Shown: positions 10,133 through 21,774 of the stretch, piece after piece
Numbering within the stretch: the first letter of the stretch is position 1
How the letters are laid out: each line of letters opens with the position of its first letter
Assembly: GCF_010093595.1 (NCBI RefSeq)
Contig: NW_022985441.1
Coordinates: 310,132-374,131 of the forward strand
Reading direction: 5' to 3'
Origin: Mytilinidion resinicola
Taxonomy: Eukaryota > Ascomycota > Dothideomycetes > Mytilinidiales > Mytilinidiaceae
DNA length: 64,000 nucleotides
Notes under the pieces: model-generated
Seen by the model: only the letters and a program-made list of their open reading frames with translations
What the model was told of the DNA's origin: nothing
Databases searched by the model: none
Translations under genes and position numbers: made by a program

Positions 10133-11961
10133 TCAACTCTTCTTGTATCCCGTCCTAAGCTTCGAATCTACGTTATCGAAGTCTACTTCAGTGTGAAACC
10201 CAGTGCCCCTATCTCCAAAGCAGCTTCCCTTCGATACAGCTGTTTGAGACTCCGCGTCAGCTGCTTGTGAGTTCGACCTGTCGGCTTCGAACCCGCTCTC
10301 ATCTGAATCATGGTCAGGGTCCCGGCCTTCAAGGTCAAGAAATGCTGACATACATTCCTCATGCAACTCTTCACATGGGCCCCAATCTTCCTCGTCACCA
10401 AGATGGCAGGCCAAACTCATAGCAGATTGGCAGGGAAAGATGTATTGCAAGACTTTATCAGCAAAGTCTGCAATCTCAAGCGAGCCATTTTTAAAGATCG
10501 CCGCATCCATGGCGGTGTAAATCTGGCTCTTCTTCGTGTAGACGCAGTCTCATTCCCCGCCCATGGCCTCTGACAGGCATTTCGCGTAGTGATCGCGGTA
10601 CATGTCCAACTGATTGACGGCTAGGGTAGAAGAGATAGGCCACAGATAGTAAGGTAACCAGTCTTCCCGAAGCCATATTGGGACTGCAGAAAAGCCGACA
10701 CGTCGCGGAACTATCCTAACGAGGTGCCAATCGACTATTGCTGTAATCTTGAGGGTTTCAGGATCGCAAAGGATATTCTGCAGGTTGAAATCCGGGTGCT
10801 GAACTACGAAGGTTTCAGTTTCGTCCTGTAGTAAGTGTGGCTTCAAATATTTCCGGAATGGATGGTACCCCAAAGCTTTCTCGGCCACCTTAATCACTCC
10901 TCTACCTCGGTCATCATCGTGGAGATCGTAATTCCGGGAGTCAAGGACTGATGAGAAGTAGTGTCGAGCCGTCGATGCTGGTGGAGTGATGCGGGTCTGT
11001 CGAACAACCAGTAAATCCTCAATATTTTCCTCGTATAGCTCCAGGCCGGAGGGCTCACGCCATATGCGTATGGGGCCGACTGTTGGTTTCTCCAGGTCTC
11101 CGTTCTCGAAGTCAAACATACCCGCCTTATCGAATTCAAGGTTTTGCAGACTTGCCATCGCTCCTGCGAGGGACTGTAAGAGGTCGAACCGAGCCTGGAT
11201 TGTGTCTACCGTGATGTCCCCACTAGGGTGCCAGGCTTCAGTCGCCGGCACGCCTTCCATTGCGTCCATGACAATATAGGGTGCCTCAATCTCGTTTTCC
11301 AAGGTCGTCGAGTAGCGGCAGACGCAGGGTACAGGGACCGTTGTATGCTTTCGAATGCATATTGAGAGCCTCTGAACGAAGGTTGGTCACATCTGCTATT
11401 GTCCATCGTGAGGCGCGCCCTGCAGAAGGGACTTTAATGGGAAGTTTGAACCCATGGATAGACTGTGTTTTAGGACCCTTGTTTCTTGCTTAACACCCAC
11501 ACCCCGATTCCTCCAAGTTGCCCCTCCGGGTCAATTACTTCCGATGCAAGACGCCGGATAGCCTTTGACGGGATTTCGCGGGTTCGACCCCAGTACCGAG
11601 ACTCGAAAAACTCGTGATTCCCCTTTCCTAGAGACGGGGGTGGCCTTTTTTTTGCCGTGGGAGATAGCAAGAGATGATCCTGCTTGTGTGCATGACATAG
11701 TACTAGGTCGGTTTTGGATGAGGTGAATGAGCTAGCGGTCTGTGGAATCTGGCCTGGAGGTGAACTACTACGTAGTTTGCCTGCCCCATTGAGGCACGCA
11801 AGGAAATCTGGTATAAGAGCATCGGCCGACTTGTGTACAGCGACCTTGATCTTGCGCTTGGCTTTCTGCGCCCCGTCTTTGGCTTTCTGTTGGAAGTTGT
11901 GCGCAGCTGCTTGGAGTCTGCTCATGCAGTTGTGCGGCTTGTGGCCGCGATTGGATTCCAT
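10133..11961 (-). pseudogene. APH/choline-kinase-like phosphotransferase, copy 2, broken
   Basis: This is a paralogue of the 0.4-2.2 kb gene. It runs from ATG 11961 (MESNRG...) through ESRYWGRTREI and IDPEGQLGGIGVWVLSKKQGS to a TAA near 11470, where copy 1 has Tyr. The frame then shifts more than once between about 11470 and 11300: the matching segments TIADVTNLRSEALNMHS and RYSTTLENEIEAPYIVMD lie in different frames. The body (11302-10550) holds YIVMDAMEGVP and the catalytic loop HPDFNLQN, then DWHLVRIVPRR. It ends in TGA (10550-10552), although the same frame continues with DCVYTKKSQIYTAMDAA..., which copy 1 also has. At least two stops and two frameshifts argue against function. An ATG-less internal frame could still give a partial product. 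Confidence 0.75.
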
Positions 11962-12514
11962 TTTGTAGAGAAAATCAAAGACTGAATAGACTGAACCTAG
12001 TGTGTGTGTATGTGGGTATGAACGGGGCAGGTTTGGTGTGGGTGGGTCTGCGTTGGTGGTTGTAAGAAGGTTAGAGAGGGCAAACCTGGGAGGTTTAAGC
12101 AAGGCTGACCTCGAGCGGCTCGAGTGAATCGACACCTTCAAAGTCTCTCTCAAACCTCGTGAGAATAGCGTGACATGCTATAGGAGGTTGGCTGTGCATT
12201 TACTGCAAATATATGGAACGCCGACACTAAACTTAGGCGTAACTCACGTCTGCCCATTATGGCAACGAAGGACTCGATTTACTGTCTGAACACTGACGCT
12301 TTCCGCCCCATTAGAGATATAAAATCATGGATAGGAGTCCCATATTTAACTTACTATTACCACCCATACCACCACTGCTTCCACAAAACTACTACTTTAA
12401 AGCCATTGCTGTATCGATACCACCACTATTTTAATACCATCGCCTCGGCCTTCTAGTAAAAGCACCCTTTGAACAGTTCTGATTCTAAGCAATGGCCAAA
12501 AAACTTTGATTCCA

Positions 12515-13117
12515 GAAGAACGGAGGAGGAAATAAGGCTTCACAAAGAGACCGGGGCTGTAGCCCCAAAGTCTCATTATTGGTAAGTTTCGATACTCCTA
12601 TTTACTAAGAAGCGACATGTGAGACTAGTTTTGGACTAGCCCTATCTGCAACGGTCCAATATCGGATAAGTGTTACGAAAAGTACCACATGGCCTATTGC
12701 GACGCGCAGTTGCCCCCAGACGCTAAGTTTCCGAACGGACGGCGATGCGGCGAGCGGTTTCTCGTCCAATCGAAAGGCGGGTGCATGCGACCTGGCCACT
12801 TCTACCGTGACGGAGAAAACTTGCACCATAAACAGGCGTTGGCGGAGCTAAAAGGCGGGCGAAAAAAGAAGAAATGAGATACGCCAGAAGAAGAGCCGGC
12901 CCCGGAGGAGGCGGAGGCGCCAGCGGCGGAACCAGCAGAAGAGAGAGATCCTTACACGGATTGGCATAAGCGGGCACCAATTCAGAAGGATCCACCCTTC
13001 GAGGAGATGACTTCAAAGCAGAAAAAGGCCAAAGGAAATGTTTTGGATTCGATGAAATCGGTCGCCAATGTCTTTCGTAGGAATCATGCGCAAACTCGGT
13101 TATCTCACCCAAGGTGA
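12515..13117 (+). pseudogene. Degenerate copy of the small Cys/His-rich gene
   Basis: An upstream exon ending at 12581 (HKETGAVAPKSHY) splices (GTAAGT...GACTAG) to 12640, as in the gene at 2,553. The joined frame gives C-x2-C-x8-C-x4-H-x3-C and CGERFLVQSKGGCMRPGH. The frame meets TGA at 12875-12877 but continues open beyond it for about 80 codons, with a Glu/Pro/Ala-rich stretch and DWHKRAPIQKDPPFEEM, which recalls PFEKWDKKPATPKD in copy 1. No in-frame ATG is visible before the first exon. It lies divergent from kinase copy 2, exactly as in the first module. A short product ending at 12877 remains possible. Confidence 0.65.
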
Positions 13118-13261
13118 ATAGAAAACACTAGTGTCACTTGTGGGCTGCGACCGTATCTCCCTGGCTAGCATCAGCCCGATACGTTTCATTATGGTGAAAT
13201 GCGTGGAGGGTGCTTGAAGTCTAACGTACCTCTCCCATCACTCATATTCTCATACTTATCA

Positions 13262-14310
13262 TCAAACCATATGAATCCTATCGCTCACCCCACTCGGCCT
13301 CATCAGCATCGGATTAAGTGGCACATGCCGCTTGGTCACCCAACCTTCCACCGCCTCCCAATTCGTGCATTTCCGCATTTGATTCGACTTCGGATTCGGC
13401 CGATGATCCGCTGCGGTGGTGTCGTCCCATGTGAACGTATAAATGTTTGTATCAACATTACACATAACTGCTTTTCGGAGAGATTCGATGCAATGGTCTG
13501 ATTTGCGTTAGACCTGAAAAGAAGCTTGGAGACGGAACTAATCCTTAATTAAAAGAATTTGGTATGCAAACCTAGGTGCTTGCGGAGATAGCGAAGGTTT
13601 ACTTCTGTAAGCGGGGGATAGTAGTAATCACTGTGGAGAAAGAGTCGGAGTCGCCTCTTTGGCGGAGTCAGCGGCGCTCTTGGGTAAGGGGGAGGCAAGA
13701 CGTACTAGACAGTGGATATCGTGGTACACTCCTAGTCCTGCGATGTATCCGCCATCCGCGAGACGCACAGAATTGTCGACTTCTTCTCCTACCTGGGCGA
13801 GTTCGTCTGCCGAGGTGTTGAAGAAAGTTGCTTTTGGCTGCGTCAGTTTTTGAAAAAGTTTCTCGCTAGGACTTCGCTGAGATGGCTCACGCATGATAAG
13901 GTCGTCCCAAGCCTGAGTATTGTCGTCATTTGGGAGACCTGAATACTTGCTGGAAGAGTGGTCCGAGGCGTATTCGTGTCGCATCTCGTACTTGACCGGT
14001 ACCCAATCTATGAATGCCCGTAGTGAGAATCTAAGACCTTGTTCATATAAAAGGGAGACATCTTACCGGTTGTGGTCTTGCCACTCATGTGTAAGACGGC
14101 CGGAAATTTCATCCATATGACCGTGACGGAGAGAATTATACAGAGAAAATGCAGCAGCACGATGTAGGCGGCGATAACTCGTCTTAATGAATGTGCTCGC
14201 TTCTCTGTATTTTTCAATGAGCTCGTGTCTCTCCATGACTTGTGGAGGTCATTGAAGTGCTCTTTCTGTGGGACTTCTTCCTCTATTAAGGGTACGTCTT
14301 CATGGCCCAT
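13262..14310 (-). CDS. UstYa-family (DUF3328) oxidase-like protein
   Basis: Four exons, 14310-14067, 14007-13706, 13656-13572 and 13497-13262, join in phase to 288 aa. There is one transmembrane helix at about residues 45-67 (VIAAYIVLLHFLCIILSVTV). Then follow WVPVKYE, SKYSGLP and the two family signatures: HDIHC at the end of exon 2 and HLDHC across the exon 3/4 junction, followed by CIESLR, CTNWEAVEGWV and a basic tail. Both HxxHC motifs are thought to bind the metal of UstYa oxidases, which crosslink or oxidise peptides and other metabolites in ustiloxin-type and related pathways. The gene looks intact. The ATG at 14310 is the only one in frame before the helix. Neighbours are a small secreted-peptide gene (15.1 kb) and a P450 (16.4 kb). 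Confidence 0.85.
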
Positions 14311-15131
14311 TTTGCGCTGCTCTTTGTTGGTGAAGTCTAACCCAATCAGGATATATGGGATACAAGAGAAATGAGCGAGATAGACGTGGCTTTCTTTCAA
14401 ATGACTAGAGTCTGATGTTTTGGTAGCCAACGACTGATCAGAGGATAGGGAGGTGGGGTGGAGTCCTGGAGCATGTTATAAAATTGTTTCAATAATTTGC
14501 CGGTAAAGTTGTCATCGGATATGACGATGAATAGACGGACTTGAGGAAAAGGGTTGAAACCGAAAATTGGGACCAAATGCTGCGTCGGTGTTCAACGAAC
14601 ACGTGCAGCCGCTAATTCTATGAGCGGAGTGATAGGCTCGTGGCAGACCCTGGTCAATGCCAGGGTTCGCTAAATACGACAGCGTACCTCCGATACTTAC
14701 TCGCCGGTGTACCTGGAATTATCTCAGCCGGCCCAGATTACCAGCAGGATGGTGTCTGGCGGCAGATTCTTGATCAACCATCAAGATGCCTGTGGGGTAT
14801 GTTGATGTGCAAAGTCTTCGGATTTCATTGTCGTTCAATGCGGCGTCTATAGTTTTGAGACATGTCATTGTCCGAATGGTCTAGTCCGAGAATTCCAAGT
14901 TCGCTTAGAAGATACCCTAACAATTCAGATCCCATGTTTCTAGGTTGAACGTATAAGGAGTAGAGACTTCTTTCCAAGCGTGATCTTAGTCAACCCAAGA
15001 CCTCTCTTCACAATCGTAAGATTATATCCCAACTTCTAGATAGCATTTACACAAACGAACTAGGAAAGTTCTGTAAGAAGTATGACATCTGTACCCTCTA
15101 GTTCTGCTCCGCTAATAGTTGAAGGCCCAAA
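14311..15131. promoter_or_regulatory. Divergent intergenic region between the UstYa gene and the secreted peptide gene
   Basis: I find no gene in these 821 bp. The region separates a minus-strand and a plus-strand gene, so it should hold both promoters. I can name no specific operator. Confidence 0.4.
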
Positions 15132-15374
15132 ATGCGTTTCACAATATACTTCATCGGCGTGATTGCTTCTCTACAAGCTATCGCGTTTGCTGCTCCAATT
15201 GAAAATAAAGCTATTGCCAGAGATGATGCAGTCGACGCCAGTGAAGGATGCTCTGCAGATGGTAGGTGCTCCACCGCGTTGTTTCTTATCCCCAATTACT
15301 GATCTATGTGAGCAGCGCCTGTAGCAGAAGGGACTGTCAATTCTAGGGATACACAGCGGAGGTGCATTATTTGA
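15132..15374 (+). CDS. Small secreted peptide, possible precursor, 62 aa, two exons
   Basis: ATG 15132 opens a signal peptide (MRFTIYFIGVIASLQAIAFA, cleavage likely before APIEN). Exons 15132-15261 and 15316-15374 join over a 54-bp intron (GTAGGT...AGCAG). The mature part is about 42 residues, with two cysteines and a dibasic QRR immediately before a C-terminal Cys-Ile-Ile. Read without splicing, the frame would end at 15302 after 56 aa, with three cysteines. Its place between a UstYa gene and a P450 raises the possibility of a ribosomal-peptide precursor. However, it lacks the repeated KR-flanked cores typical of ustiloxin-type precursors. It may instead be a simple effector-like secreted peptide. 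Gene model by eye. Confidence 0.5.
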
Positions 15375-16351
15375 GCAGATTTCAAAAGCGTTATCTCAGG
15401 CGATTTGATTTAAGTAGTAGCGTAGCCTAAGCGGCGCGCTGTAATACTTATTTGCAAACTCGAATTTTGTCCGTTTGAATGCATGATGTGGATAACGCGA
15501 GAGTGAAACGGCTGTTGTAGTTGATCAGCTGTGAGTAGGCAAGGAAAACGTCCGGATGAATCTATTATGCGATAATTTGGAGCCCCTGTCGATCTTAAAA
15601 GAGAAGATCAGGACCAATTCCGATAGAAAAGCCCGTTCGGATGTTTCATAATAGAGGAAGCTGTCCAAATTGAGGAGCCAGCGAGCCTTCGGGCTTAGAC
15701 CCAAAGCACAAGAAACCATTTGATTAGCGGCTCTTGTCAAGAATGATGATAAAGCTCTTGAAATAGGTCACAGTAAGGGCTTTACGCGAGGATCAACCAC
15801 TCGTTCTGGGTTTGACGGGGTTGTGTCGCGTCCGATTTAGTGGGATTGGTTGAGATTCCTCGAAACAATGGAGGTGATCATCATACATACGGTTGTGGCA
15901 AAAAAAGCGGGGCTGGCCCTGGGATGCAAGGTGGTGTTAAGCGGGATATCGGGGTCGGAAGTTTTGCTCAAATACACGCGACGCGTTGGAGGCCCGTTGC
16001 GTGTAGAATATATCAAGGTTCACCAGGTGGGGTGGGGGTACCACTAGCATGGTATATGAAGCCGACAGACCCTGGTTGTTGCATATATTAGTGCAGGGTT
16101 GTCGAGTGATGACGCCGATGTAGGATCTTCAAGCTCTGAATATATCGATTCCGACGGCGATCATCCACCGGGGTTACTAAATAGATTGCGGCACAGTACG
16201 GGATCATGTTTATCCACAGAAGCTTCGGCGAATAAGTGAGTATGCTAGATATAGGTAATCTTTCAACGTCTTGTCACTTCGAGGCAGCACCTTACTCGAA
16301 AGCTCTTCACCACGACAATCCCAGGCCATCTTACATTTTCCCATCTTTAGC
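15375..16351. other. Intergenic, upstream of the P450; no gene seen
   Basis: Short overlapping open frames on both strands (15.5-16.1 kb) show no domain and no splice structure I can support. The last few hundred bases should include the P450 promoter. Confidence 0.45.
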
Positions 16352-17970
16352 ATGAAGTTTTCCACAAATTCACCTGTTCTGTTAGCTCTTTGCGCTCTCC
16401 TTGCGATCTGGATTACGAAATGGATCGTACATACTGCCGCTCGGATACTTACCATGCGGCGTCATGGTTGCCAAGAACCTCCGAAGTATCCTCACAAAGA
16501 CCCGTTCTTCGGCATTGACCTGTTGTTACTATACACGAAATCTCTTGAAAGCCAAACTTTTCTCAATCTGAACCAAAATCTGTTCGCGTCGTACGGGAAA
16601 ACCTTCAGGGCAAAATTCTTGGGTGCCTCGATTATCAAAACAATAGATCCACACATCACGAAGTATGTGCACGCCACCCACTTCAACCAATTTGGTGTAG
16701 AGAATATTCGGATCAAGGCCGCCCCACACCTCTGGGGTGATGGCATCACAATGGTTGACGGGGAGCGTTGGGCGAATCGCAGAGCTCTGATCAAGCCTTC
16801 GTTCGATGTCGTTCATATCTCCAACCTGGGGAATCGGAGTTTGGAGACACACGTCCAAAGGCTAATGCGCTTGCTGCCGCGTGATGGTTCAACGGTGGAT
16901 TTGATGCCACTATTCAAACGCCTAGTAAATTGACCGACATCTATATTCTCAAGTCAGTAATGTTAATTTGTCGTAGAGCCTAGACACTTCGAGTCAATTC
17001 ATCCTAGGTGAATCTTTGGATGCTTTGCTGTCAGAAGATGCACACAAGGAGTTTTTGGACGCGAACTTCTATGCGCAGCGGGGCACGGGAATTCGAATGA
17101 TGATCGGAAGTCGTGCCTCGTTTTTCCATCGAGACCAGAAGTGGCGAGATGCGTGCCAAACAGTCAACGACTTCCTCGACGAGCGCGTCGACAAAGCGCT
17201 ACTTCGCCTTGAGAAAAGAGAGAGTACCGAGCTAGGTGGCGGACGAGGACGTCTTCGTCTGATCGATGAGATGGCAAAAACCACGAAAGATCGACAGGCC
17301 CTCCGCTTCCAGCTACAGAACGTGCTTACGCCGGCTCTCGACAGCCCAGCCATAGTACTAAGCAATATCTTCTTCTATCTCTCCAGGAATCTGGTCGCAT
17401 GGAACAAACTGCGAGCGGAGATACTACCTACAAAGGACCAGCCGATTACTTATGAACTGCTTAAGAGCTATCAGTATCTAGGACACATATACCGGGAAGG
17501 TGGGTCTTAGTTTTCGTACCGAGTCACGCTGGCCACACTAACATGAAACAGCCCATCGGATAGCTCCCGTGACTACTATGATTTCAAGAGAGTGTATTGA
17601 GTCAGTCGTTCTCCCCAGTGGCGGAGGAAGAGACGGTAGGGCACCCTTATACGTTCAGAAGGGAGAGATAGTCGAAATGAACTTCCGATGCATGCTTCGC
17701 AACAAATCTTTTTGGGGGGAAGATGCAGAGGAGTTCCGGCCAGAACGCTGGGAGAGGATTTGTCCCACCTGGGAGTACGTGCCTTTCGGGGGAGGACCTC
17801 GTATTTGCCCCGCTATGCGGCTGGTGTTCACGGAAGTCGCATATACGGTGGTCACAATCGCGAGAGAGTTCGCCAGCTTAGAGAGTCGCGATGAGAAGCC
17901 ATGGACGGAGCAAATGAGGGCGACTTTTGAGAACAAGAACGGTGCAAAGGTTGCTTTGATACCAATATAA
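16352..17970 (+). CDS. Cytochrome P450, CYP52-clan-like monooxygenase
   Basis: Exons 16352-16924, 16977-17499 and 17552-17970 join in phase to 504 aa. An N-terminal membrane anchor (about residues 6-26) precedes a body with GDGITMVDGERWANRRALIKPSF (cut here to its key words GDG, W..RR and KPSF), typical of CYP52-like fatty-acid or alkane hydroxylases. The K-helix ExxR is EAHR, rebuilt exactly by the second splice. The heme loop is FGGGPRICPA, with the Cys ligand present and Pro-Ala instead of the usual x-Gly. The I-helix oxygen-binding segment, usually A/G-G-x-D/E-T-T, reads PALDSPA, so the usual Thr is Ser. No frame damage is seen. It lies downstream of the secreted-peptide gene and converges on the methyltransferase gene (124 bp apart). 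The substrate is unknown; a tailoring role is inferred from context. Confidence 0.85.
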
Positions 17971-18093
17971 GATCAATGAAGCGGATTTGGTTTCTTCAAG
18001 AGAAGTTAAGAATGAACCGAGGAAAGCCCCTTCGGGTAAAAGGAGTAGGGTTTCAAGACTTACTTTAATCATACCACCCTGGAGCTTTCATCG

Positions 18094-18780
18094 TCAGCCC
18101 GCCTCGACGCGAGGTGCGTGTTCGTACACTGCCAAGTCCATCAATGTGTCTCGTCTCGTCGCTGTTAGGTAGTTCGGCTGGAACTTGTGGCAGCAAACCA
18201 TCACCCCACTCTCGCACAATCTTGTCAGAATAGCCCGCACAGTCTTGAGCGCAAGCTGCTTGGGGACAAGGTAGGTAAACACATGGGTGACACCTTCCGC
18301 AACTAGCTGACCAACAAGATCTTCCTGGTCCTCATTGAAGTCGTAGATCAGCCATGTCGCGTTCACCCCGGCCGATATTGCATTCACGTTCGCTGTATCG
18401 ATCAGCGCGGCATTGTAGTCGATGCCCATGCCATGAACCGCACTAGTAGTCGTCGTATTGGTAATGGCATTGACATATCCAAGCAGGCCGATGAGAAACT
18501 CGCCGTCGCCAGAGCCAAGGTCGCATATGACTTGTCGTACGAATGGAAGACTCGCATTCGGCACGAGGTCGAGGCCCATAAGCTTGACAGCGGCGCGCAT
18601 AGTCCCGGGTCCAGTCTCGATATACGGAGCTAGAATGCCCCCATATCCAGAAGGAACGTAGTCTAGGTCGTGGAATGCGAAGAGTGTGGTATCCCACTCA
18701 TCTGTTGGTGTTGGTGCTTCCGATTCATCTGATTTTGTTGCCAATAACAGGTCCGGTAGTGGACTAGCAGACGAGGCCAT
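18094..18780 (-). CDS. Class I SAM-dependent methyltransferase (DOT1/FAM173-like)
   Basis: An intact single-exon frame of 228 aa starts at ATG 18780. Motif I is VICDLGSGDGEF (about residues 85-96), preceded by YVPSGYGGILAPYIETG, a layout seen in small DOT1-like and FAM173-like lysine methyltransferases. Downstream are GIDYNAALI (motif II region), VTHVFTYLVPKQL and VRAILTRLCESGVMV. The substrate could be a protein or a small molecule; the sequence does not decide. It is convergent with the P450. Confidence 0.7.
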   Translation of the reverse strand: MASSASPLPDLLLATKSDESEAPTPTDEWDTTLFAFHDLDYVPSGYGGILAPYIETGPGTMRAAVKLMGLDLVPNASLPFVRQVICDLGSGDGEFLIGLLGYVNAITNTTTTSAVHGMGIDYNAALIDTANVNAISAGVNATWLIYDFNEDQEDLVGQLVAEGVTHVFTYLVPKQLALKTVRAILTRLCESGVMVCCHKFQPNYLTATRRDTLMDLAVYEHAPRVEAG

Positions 18781-19956
18781 GATGTAGAAGGCCTTGTCAC
18801 CTTCGTGTCTAACCCACGGGATGTTGTGAAGTAAACAAGCACGAGGATTCGATGCTTGGGGATGCAGAGAGCCGGGAATGCGGTTGTGCGGCTATGGAGA
18901 ATATTGTTCGGAGTATTTGGTGCCCGGGCACTCGGGTACGTAGTAGAAACTTAGAACTACGTACCACTTACCTCAGCACTTTCTTCCGTGCTCCACAAAT
19001 ACATCCAAACGCGCCCTATCGACATTAATTTCTAGCATCACCATCTCTTTCGAAAAGTGCCTGAGATGATTGATGTTTAACGCGAGAGTGACGTCAGCAG
19101 AAAGTGAGGTTTCACGCAACTGGCACGGTCACGTGGTATTAAGGCCGGGAATAACAGCGTCCATATTCACACCCATGACTTCTCCGCTCTCAGATACCTG
19201 TATTGGATGGAGCCGTAGGTCTGCGATGGAGTATGGCGGAGAGAGCGACTGGTGACGTTCGCCTCTGAGTCCGCCGGTTTGAGTTGCAAGGCCACGCCCT
19301 GCCAATTCAGTAGAAACATCTGCAAATCATGCACCTGTGCTCCCCGAAAAGACCCTTGTTCAACGGAGTTGAGACTAATGACGAGCCTCTCGGTGTGTTG
19401 AAGACTACAAGAGGAACATTTGGGGGAAACATCCTAAAATATCGGATTCCTAAACGCTGTCCTGTTAGGCTTTGTGCCACCAACGCGATCGGCAAAAAGC
19501 AGTTGGTATTTTTCTTGGCATGGAGTGTTGTTCGTGGTCATGTACGCCGGACCAAAATGGACACGCCGTACAAGGAACATACGACGAAAATCCTGCTTCC
19601 CAGCAGCTGAGAAGTTACGTTGATCCCTGATAATGAACAAGGAGGCATAGGAAGTACACGCCACAGATTTGTCCGTAACGAGCTCTAGTTCGGAGAGTAA
19701 GCTGTCGACTCGGCATTTATGTTATTCGGGCTAAGACAGAACTTCGCTCTTGAGCTCCGTCGTCTCTTCATGAACTTGTAATTCAACAGCAGAGCAAGCG
19801 TACATTCCCACCCAACCAATGTGCGGCAGAACTCTCTGCCCTATTTTTGTCTCATAATTTTAGCTTTGGATCTCCGTTTTGGCTACAAAATACATACTCG
19901 AAGAACTCATTTGGTCCATATCTTAATTCTCGACCAGAAATTACTGTACCGCCACA
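18781..19956. promoter_or_regulatory. Divergent intergenic region between methyltransferase and rhodopsin-domain gene
   Basis: There are 1.2 kb without a supported gene. The open frames at 19.1-19.6 kb lack domains and splice signals in phase. Promoters for both flanking genes should lie here. No specific motif is identified. Confidence 0.4.
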
Positions 19957-21468
19957 ATGTTGATGCTCACCCAAGGTCCCGATGTCATTTACCCGGTATC
20001 TATTGTGCTTGCGATCTTAGATGTCATAGCTGTTGGGCTGCGGTTTTATGCTCGGCGAAGGCAGAAGCAATCACTTAGAATTGACGATTGGTTGATTATT
20101 CCGGCTCTCGTGAGTGAACCTCCTCAAAGATCACGTAAATTGCATACCGTAGGGCTAACGCGATCTAATCTACAGGTTATGATGCTTGGCATGTGTGCAG
20201 CTATCTGGTGGGGTATGGTATTCCTACAAGGACTATTAGACGAACCTTGAAACTGACGTATTTCAGGTGTTGCAAGCAGAGCCGTAAGATATCCTACGCC
20301 TGCTCTACTAGAAGCTCGTGATCTCGTTTCGAGAACGCCAATCGACCAGTCCAATAGAATCATCACCATCACAGCCAAGGTACGGACATACGTCTTGCTA
20401 TCTGTTAGTACTGCGCTAATTAGCCTTCAGACTTTCTTCATCGTGATCACATTAGCAATTCCAACCTTGGGTTTAATCAAGGGAAGCATTCTATGCTTCT
20501 ACCGTCGTATCTTTTGTATTTATGGACTCTCTCGGTATATTCCTTTGATAGCGATAACTTTTATGCTTACGATCGTGTTTACCTGGACGGTCGGGTTCTT
20601 CTTCGCGTACGTGTTTGGTTGTGGAACGACTTTCGATGTCTACTGGGCTGGTGCTGGCGCCGACATCATTGCGAAATGTGTTGATACGCAGATGATGATG
20701 TACGCTCTGTCGTTGTCAGGGTTTCTATGCGATGCTCTTATCATACTCATTCCAATTCCACTGGTACGTCAACTTCGAAATGGAGTAGAACACCAGACTA
20801 AGAATGGGGCAGGTCTGGAAGCTACAGCTTTCAACGAAAAAGAAGTTGGCGGTTATTAGTATATTTCTTACCGGTAGTTTGTAAGTCAAGGGTTGTGCCT
20901 TGGAACCCATCTCTTGTACTGACATCATCATTACAGAGCGGTAGTGGCATCAATGATAAAACTAATCTGGTTTGTTTGGGAGAATGAACGTATGTAGCTC
21001 TTTCTCCTAGATCGTATCCAAGCCGACTGACGTCTTGCAGACCCCTTCAACCCGAATAACGACCAGGACTTGATCATCACGGCCTTCATTTTCTGGTCCA
21101 TGGTGGAAACTCAAGCCGGACTGCTAGCAGCTTGTCTCCCTACCCTAAGATCTCTCATCCAAGGGCGCTCTATGGACTCCGTCCTGAATAGTATCCACAG
21201 CAAGCTATCTATGCATTCTCTTCGATCAAGAAGTAGATCCGACACCGACAGCACAAGGAAAGGCAGCGTAACAAGCTACGATAGCAGCCCTCGCAGATCC
21301 GAGACATCTCAGGTCCCTTTCAATAAAAATGACAGCGAGACATACGGGAACTATCGCACGCGGGCACTGCATCCACTGGACGCGTCTGAGGTTAGCGAGG
21401 ACCTACGAAGAGGCCAAATCGCCATCGATAGGCAGTATGAAGTGGAGGTCACCGATCATAAAGTCTAA
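19957..21468 (+). CDS. Fungal rhodopsin-domain seven-helix membrane protein
   Basis: Seven exons (19957-20109, 20176-20212, 20267-20379, 20431-20784, 20828-20880, 20937-20989, 21041-21468) join in phase to 396 aa. Helices are visible at the N-terminus (VSIVLAILDVIAVGLRFY), followed by RRRQKQSLRIDDW, the hallmark R..DDW of this family. Later come KGSILCFYRRIF, a Trp-rich helix, IPIPLVRQLR, STKKKLAVISIFLTGSL and an ETQAGLLAACLPTLR ending typical of these SAT4/PTH11-related proteins. The C-terminal 100 residues are Ser/Arg-rich and cytosolic. The family contains sensors and cluster-associated membrane proteins; the ligand is unknown. The gene is intact, whereas a relative at 59.7-61.1 kb is broken. 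The fifth exon, 53 bp, follows a 43-bp intron, which is the least certain junction. Confidence 0.8.
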
Positions 21469-21774
21469 CGCAATACCGGATGCAGTGTCTTTCCGACCGT
21501 AGACTGCCCCAACGTAGAAAAGGAAAGCGTGACGCGTCTGACCGCCTATCCAGTTCAAAATATCAAGCATTGTACATCTCATCAACTTTTTCGGTGTACT
21601 GAATCTCTTTCGACTGCATCAACATACTTCGTACTTTATTATGAGCTTAAGAAGCATGCAAAATCGCGCTCCCCAGGAACTTTCATCTCAATCTTCCACG
21701 AGGCACAGTGGTCCCTCTTTCAATCCTTGTCTAGATCCGCGAGCTGCACTAGCGCCTTCCCATTGTTGTCACCC

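Noticed and set aside
15098..15295. 65-codon minus-strand frame opposite the secreted peptide gene
   Set aside because: No signal or domain. The plus strand there has a clear signal peptide and an in-phase intron.
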